A program made the position numbers and the translations under genes. Positions 57,966 through 64,000 of a stretch of DNA of 64,000 nt are shown here, one piece after another. The stretch lies in assembly GCA_027257055.1 (NCBI GenBank), contig JAPVLO010000233.1, positions 3,162,001 through 3,226,000 on the forward strand. The letters are read 5' to 3'. How positions within the stretch are numbered: position 1 is the first letter of the stretch; each line of letters begins with the position of its first letter. Origin of the DNA: Cephalopachus bancanus (taxonomy: Eukaryota > Chordata > Mammalia > Primates > Tarsiidae). The notes below the pieces were generated by a model, which did not search any database, was not told the origin of the DNA, and saw nothing but the letters and a program-made list of their open reading frames with translations.

Positions 57966-60049
57966 AGTGTGCTTCAAAGGAGAAATGTCTTTGAGCCCAA
58001 TGGTGACATTTTGGCAGGTGGATGGGAAAATTAATTATTCGCAATTCTTATCATAATTCTGCCCTGGCAACTCAGTTTGGGGTTTCTTTTGTTCTTTGGT
58101 ACAAATATGTACCACATTTTGTACTTTGGTACAAATCATACTGTGAATGGTGGCTCTGCCGTTTCTGCTTTTGGAGTAATCCGGTCCTGTTGAAGTCGGA
58201 GTATCAGAATGTCATGTTTTTCTTACTTTGGTGTAGGAAACCTTAACAGAAGGGAAACATTACAACTTCCTCTCCCTTACCCTATAGCTAACGTATTAGC
58301 AGGCCAGCTTGTCCTGTCCTGTGGTTGACAACTTTTGCCGGATTTGTCCAAGATCTCTCATCTTTGAGCATCAGGACTGCCAAGACACCCCTGCCGCATG
58401 TCATCTGATTTCTAATTTTTAGTTTTCTGAAGACACAACTTCTCATTTGTACCTGCCATGTAGGCTAGCTGGGAAAACGTCTGTTCCTGGTCTTAGAGTT
58501 TTTGTTCAGGGTGGGTGTCTGTTGCAGCTGTCGCTGACAACCTCTCTGGTGAGACTTTCATTTTTCTTGCAGGAGGGTGTAAGCGTTTGGGGTTCAGAGC
58601 CCGGCTGGCTGCCTTGTCTGTTTATTGAAACAGCACAGGTTCTGGAAGCCTGGTCTTGGAGAAGCCTTTCTTCGGGCCATTTGTGGTGGGGCTCCTGGTT
58701 TCCCATACTCATTGGTACCCACTGGTGTTCGCAAGGGTGGCAACTTTCAAGCGTATTTGACCACAGCCTACAACAAGAACTAAATTTACGTTGTTATCAA
58801 GCACACACACAGGGCCACACATATTGATATATAGATTAAATGAATGTAAGTGTTCATGAAACAGAACTCATGTTTAATATGTGCGGGGTGCTCTGATCAT
58901 TTTTATTCCTTTCTGTTCCATTACAATGAAAGACCCAGTTGGCAACTTGGAATTTGCAAAACACCGCTAAGGCTTGGGCATGCTAGTCACACCTCGCCTG
59001 CAACCCCACCTTTTGCTGCTGGCCCTGGGAGACAGGAGTGATTGTCCAGACCAGTTTGGGCAAAGACAGCTGGGGAGTAGAAGTTGTTATTTTGTAGTGA
59101 TTTGAGAGTTTCTGACTGAAGTTTCTCTGTGATGACTCCCAAGAACCTGGATAGGCGTACGAGGCAACCTGTGCACGTTCCCTAGTGTGGTTTGCTTGTG
59201 CAAACTTGGGTGGCGTAGTTCCATCCTTAGCTGACCTGACACGCTGGCGTTTCAGAGGTGGCCTTGTTGGGCCACACGTGAGCTTTTTCAGAAATGGGTC
59301 ACACCTCTGTTAATTTCAGTGCTTTTGGCTTTCTTTGAGTTTATTTTATTCAGTGTGTCGTGAGGAAGAACCTATTCAAATTTAGGCTCCTTTTTCAGAA
59401 TTAAGGATCTGTGGGCAGAAGAAAGAGAAAAGAAACTCTTATAGAAATGTTAGTTTTTGGACTGTCAAATCTGGTGGATTAAAATTGAAAAGTACTGAAA
59501 ATATAATATTAGCAATAGCAACTATACTGCTAAATAGCTCTTCTTGAAAAGGTTGAATGGGTTTTTGCTTAAGAAGTACTGTGTTCTTGTTTTGCTTTGT
59601 TTTTTGCTTAGCAAATAAATAGTCTTTAAGTAACAAGACTGTGTATATAATTCTTAAAACAATTGTAAATCAAGAGAATTGATTCTACCAAACAAGGGCA
59701 CGGTGGCATAACAGAGAACTACAACAAGATAAATTGCCTAGTTTATTGAAACAATGTACAAATATCTGTCCTTGTTCCTTGGAAACCTTTTATTTACTAT
59801 TCTTCTCAATGAAAATAAATCTAACGTAAGACTTCAGAGTACTTAATTTACAATCTTTTAAAAACATTCATGTATAAGTTACAGATATTACCACCACTGT
59901 TGTTAAAAAAAACTCATGAACTTGTTTTTATGCTTTTGTATATGTTGATATTATTTATAATAAGTGATGTTCTGTAATTATCTGTAACTGCGTAACCCTT
60001 CCCTCACAGATCTACAACCTCACATTATTAACAGCTAGTCTGATTTGTC
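57966..60049. other. Probable intron sequence, no exon seen
   Basis: About 2 kb without recognised repeats. A local repetition of 'tttggtacaaat' lies at 58,096-58,137. AT-rich from 59,400 on. Confidence 0.45.
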
Positions 60050-60352
60050 ATTGTTGTTGTTTTTGAGTTGGGGTCTGACTCTGTTGCCCAGGCTGGAGTG
60101 CAATGGCACGATCACAGCTCATTATAGCCTTGACTTCGTGGGCTCAGGGTCTTCCCGCCTCAGCCTTCCGAGTAGCTGGAATTACAGGCATGTGCCACCA
60201 CGTTTGGCTAACTTCAAAACTTTTTTTTTGCTGGTAAAGATGAGCCTCACTATGTTGCCTAAGTTGGTTTTGAACTCCTGGGCTCAAGAGATCCTCCTTC
60301 CTTGGCCTCCCAAAGTGCTGGGATTACAGGCATGAGTCACCAAGCCTGACGT
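60050..60352 (-). mobile_element. Alu, minus strand
   Basis: (TTG)n start, 'gagttggggtctgactctgt' to 'gggattacaggcatgagtca'. Diverged dimer. Confidence 0.92.
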
Positions 60353-61479
60353 GGTTTGATGAAAAGCAACAACAACAAACAACTTTTCTTGGAAGATGTT
60401 TCTTTTTCAGGTTACTATCTTCCCTGGGGGTAGTCTTGGGAGATATTAAGCAAGAGCTTTCATTAAGTCTTTGAATAATCGTTGAACTGGGAGGAATGTC
60501 TGTCTTGCCGGTCTCTGAGTTTGACGCAATTAGAGTGTTAGAAAACTATCAGATCTAATTTGCACTAGGATTCAGGCCTAATTACTGATCGACACTGAGT
60601 CTGTGGTCTGGTGCGCCAAGGCGAGGGCATTGCCGTCTCATGTTTCTTGGACGCTTTTGGGTAGGGCAGTGCCCAGGGGAGGAGAAAACACTTTGCACAC
60701 ATCCGAATCGCTCTCCCCAGCTCCTGGCTGCCCAAGAACTGTCCTGTGCTGAGCATCTCTGCAAGGGACGTGTTGCCGGGGCCCCCTGTTTAGGCTTTGA
60801 GGTGGTGACGAGTTGGAGCTTCCCAGACTGGGGTCTTTTTCCAGCAAGGTGTCCGGCTCTGGGAAGGAAGGAAACCCTGTTGAGCTCTAGAAAGACACTG
60901 CGCACAGGGACAGAGGGAGTGGATGGGACCCTCAACACTGATGCTTTTTGTGAGAGCAAGTACCACTGTCCCAAATGGAAAGGGGTGGAGACTCCCACGT
61001 TTTAGCTCTCTTCTAGAACTGCCCACAATGCGAACTTCCTTGAACGAGCAGGCCTCTGTGGGCCACTTTCCAGTGCATGTGGGCATGGACATAGGCTCCT
61101 TTTTAATTCTGTGGCCTGAGGGCTATGGCCCTGCTTGGTGTAGACCTCACAGAGGGCCTGCAGCTCGAGCTGTGCACAAATAAAAAATGTCAACCAAGGG
61201 TCCTGGTGAACTGTAGCATATTGTTTCTGGAAATGTAGCTCACAGAACAGGAGACGTCTTCATGGCATTCTGGGTGAATTTTTGTGACATGCTGGTTCAT
61301 TGTTACTATGACTTCTTCATTGCTATCTAAGAAGCACGTGGGTAGGTGTGTGCGCATGGGTTGGACAGCTGTGGAACAGGGACAGGAGATAAGGACAGCG
61401 AGGAGTACATTGTGGTAAGTATATAAGTTAAGTTCTGGGCATAATGTAATCGTGCCTTTCATGGCTGGAACTGTCTAGA
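60353..61479. other. Probable intron sequence, no exon seen
   Basis: No recognised repeat or coding exon; overlapping open frames (up to 138 codons) are without family. Confidence 0.45.
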
Positions 61480-61640
61480 CCAGCCCGTGCATACACAACC
61501 TCCCCTGGGGAATCTCACTAAAATGCAGATTCTGACTTGGTAGGTCTGGGAGGGTGGCCTGAGAGGTTTCACCTCTGACCAGTTCCCAGGATCACTGGAG
61601 ACGACAGCACTTCTAAAACTGCTGGAACTATCCAGGGAGA
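61480..61640. repeat. MER5-like (non-autonomous hAT) fragment
   Basis: 'atctcactaaaatgcagatt' then 'aggtctgggagggtggcctg' and 'ccagttcccaggatcactgg' follow the order of a MER5A-type repeat. Confidence 0.75.
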
Positions 61641-61770
61641 CCCAGGCTGCCACTAGACCACATCTCCCCAGGGACATGGCCTGGGACACATTTGTCTTCA
61701 TGTCCCCTGTACCCTGAGCAGTGCTTGGGATGGAACAGATGCTCAAAAAACGTCTTTTCAGCTGACTGAA
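61641..61770 (+). repeat. L2 3' end (probable)
   Basis: 'tgagcagtgcttgggatgga' and 'acagatgctcaaaaaacgtc' match the style of L2 3' ends. Confidence 0.6.
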
Positions 61771-62084
61771 GAAACTGCTGTCCCAGAGCCCGTCTACTTC
61801 AGCGCCCTAGGGATGGCAGGGGCGTGGCAGCCCACGTGTGGTCCCCAAATTCACTTCTGCCCAGCCTGGTTATCTGTTCTGGCCACCTGCACATAGGATG
61901 TGGTAAGTTGGCTGCAGAGGTGGGGCTCCTGGCAGTGGTGGGGGGTGATAGCCGAGGGCCTGGCAACCAGGAGGGGGGACAACACTGTCAAGAGGTGCAA
62001 GCACATGGTAACCACCGCTGTCTGGGATAATTCAGCTGGGTGGCAAGCAGCCCTCTCCATCTCAGGTGATCTGTGTGGCATGCC
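61771..62084. other. Probable intron sequence, no exon seen
   Basis: Nothing identified. Confidence 0.4.
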
Positions 62085-62240
62085 TACCTGCAGCTCTGTG
62101 TCTCGGTTTCCTCACTTGAAGAATGGGGAGAGGAGTGACAGTCCCCACTTAGTAGGCCCTGTCGGGGAAGAAAGCTTTCCAAACCTTGCCAGGAGCCACA
62201 TGAGAGCAGTAGTTAGGTTTGGTGCATGAAGGGTTAAGCC
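62085..62240 (-). repeat. MIR element, minus strand
   Basis: 'tgtctcggtttcctcacttg' followed by 'aagaatggggagaggagtga' is the reversed MIR core and end. Confidence 0.85.
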
Positions 62241-64000
62241 CCAGCCTTCAGGGAGGTTTCTCCCGGACGAAAATCCCATGAGGTTGCACAGAGATGTGTT
62301 GGTGTTTTGCTTCTTCAGGAGTAGTTGTAAATGAACAGAGCGATTCTTCCAGAAGGCTGAGGTGATGAGTGGGGCAAGAGAGGGTGCTGCTTGTTCCAAG
62401 TAGTTGGGAAGTTCTTAATGGAAGAGGCGGATGTCAGGAGCTTTCTAATTAAGGGCAGGTTAGGGGGAAGATGAGTCTGACCTGGAGGTGTACATAGTGG
62501 TGGGCATGGCGCTGCCTGTGCTAGGGGGGTGAGGTTCCAGGGACCCCAGCTCTGAAGACCCCAAGCCAAGGTGCCACTCAGAGGGGTCGGCACTCCCACG
62601 GGTTTGTGCAGTGGTGTTTAAGCCTCCTGGCCGTTTGCTTTTGTTTGGCTCTTGATAATGAGTGGCAACAGGTGACGGGGCTCAGGCGCAGTTCCCATGC
62701 ACCTCTAGCACCCCAATGGGCCCAGCCGAGGGGACAGGTGTGACTTTGGAAGGAGAGAAATCCTGGCTGTGCATGACCGCAGTTCAGTGCAAAGCTTTAT
62801 GCCTAGATGTGTGCTTGCCCAGGGTGAGGATGAAGAGAGAGAGGGACACCAGTCTCTTGGAAGTTTCCAGCACAGTCCCAAGCTTCTCCAGCTGTCTACT
62901 GCAGACACCTGTGAAAACATCCAGAAGTCGCCTGCAATTCCTGGACCTAAATGCACCATCTCACGGGGGAAATAAAAGAAGGAGGAAGCATTGGGGATGG
63001 AGTGTTATTGCATTCAGTTGTCTGTGATCTTTATTTTTGCTGTGTCATCCGGTTTGTTAATTTGTAAATGCATCAGTAGGTTTTCTGTTAAATAGATGTG
63101 AAATGCCATTGAGATTTCTGTCCAGAACTTTGCATTGCCACCATCTCTGAGGAACGTATGGCAAGCCCGGACCTTTGGGGAAGGGTCTGGATGGGGATGG
63201 CGACGGTGGGGTCAGGTGGAGGGGGCTTGGTTTACCCATGCCTTTCAGTGGCTCTCACATTTTGCACTGTGCATGCGTTGCCTTTACAAAAACCCCCTCA
63301 TGGTGTTGTTTCTCTGGGAAAATCAGATTTAGCTTTTGTGGTACCTCTTGCAGGAATGTAGCTTATCATCACCTTCCCTACTCTTTTCAGTTTCTGAAAC
63401 TTGCTCGTTATTTTCTTGCTCGTCAGGTGTTAATATGAACAGCATGTTACACGGGGGATACTTTGCAGTGGGGCTCGGATAATCACTCTGCTTTGCAGCA
63501 GTCATCCCTTGCTGGAGAGGTAAACGTACGGGAGCTAAAGGGACAAGATTTCTCAGCAAAGCAGCGGGCGAGGAAATTCAGATGTGTTTGAAGGTGTGAA
63601 AAGACCCGTGAAGGGGCCAGTTGTGGCCACTGTTGAAGGTACGTTCTCCACACGCGTTGTGGATCGTCTGGGCATGAAGACAAGTCACATGAGATGGATC
63701 TCAAAGAGGGGGTGCATTTATGAGGGGGGCAGAAAAGAAACGTGGAGAAGCAGAGAAGGAGCACAGTGTGGGATTCCTGGACTTTTTTTTGGGGGGGGAA
63801 GCAAGATTTTTGAAAGCACAGAAAAGCTCCTACAGTGGGAGGGGACCTGAAGAGGTCGCCCTAGACTCTTGACAGGGTCTGAAGGGCTATGAGTCTGAGA
63901 ACCTAGGGATGTCCCCTCCACTGTCCTCTGCAGCCCAGCCTCAGGGGACTCCTTGGGACTCCCCCAACTCTCCCCTGCAAGGGAGGCGGTTCTGGGTTAC
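62241..64000. other. Probable intron sequence to the window end, no exon seen
   Basis: About 1.8 kb of mostly unique sequence. A segment at 63,812-63,848 resembles one near 5,065-5,100 ('agtgggaggggacct'), suggesting a shared old repeat. No coding exon is recognised. Confidence 0.45.

Overview
The window is repeat-dense mammalian nuclear DNA from a primate. The evidence is more than twenty copies of a 7SL-derived dimeric Alu with A-rich tails and target-site duplications, alongside L1, MIR, MaLR, Tigger-like, hAT and mariner repeats. The young Alus share an unusual consensus: a head reading 'ggctcggtggctcagcctg', a right-arm end reading 'gtgagactccaactc', and 'acaataaatcaaaaaat' between the arms. 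As I remember them, this does not fit anthropoid, lemur or galago Alus. A tarsier is my best guess; that is inference, not proof. The L1 3' ends (motif 'taccccacaaaatcat') also differ from the L1PA-type tails of monkeys and apes.

Positions 1-44,600 are AT-rich intergenic-type sequence with no gene I can support. They hold: old L1 pieces; three mariner copies (1.9, 27.6 and 36.8 kb), two of which share one internal deletion; a 3.4-kb 5'-truncated L1 with a broken ORF2 (8.0-11.4 kb) sitting inside an older L1; a HAL1/L1M-like stretch (about 12.6-17.0 kb); long microsatellites; Tigger-like elements (21.2 and 35.3 kb); a hAT-like element interrupted by a half-Alu (39.1-39.8 kb); two MaLR-like LTRs; and several MIRs.

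Positions 44,700-46,030 are a CpG island with inverted CCAAT boxes, GC boxes, no evident TATA box and consensus splice donors. It looks like a housekeeping-type promoter and first exon of a plus-strand gene I cannot name. The remaining 18 kb has fewer repeats, higher GC, and no exon I can recognise; it is probably intron 1 of that gene.

The main element in the presumed intron is a degraded class-I-like endogenous retrovirus on the minus strand (53,482-56,995). It has two LTRs, a preserved 5-bp duplication GTAGG, and recognisable RNase H and integrase remnants. An L1 tail and a roughly 180-bp polyadenylated retrocopy lie inside it.

I see no intact protein-coding gene, tRNA, rRNA, CRISPR array or prokaryote-type system. 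The points most worth following are the promoter, the mariner deletion family, the small retrocopy, the retrovirus and the lineage-specific Alus. I saw no novel multi-gene system.
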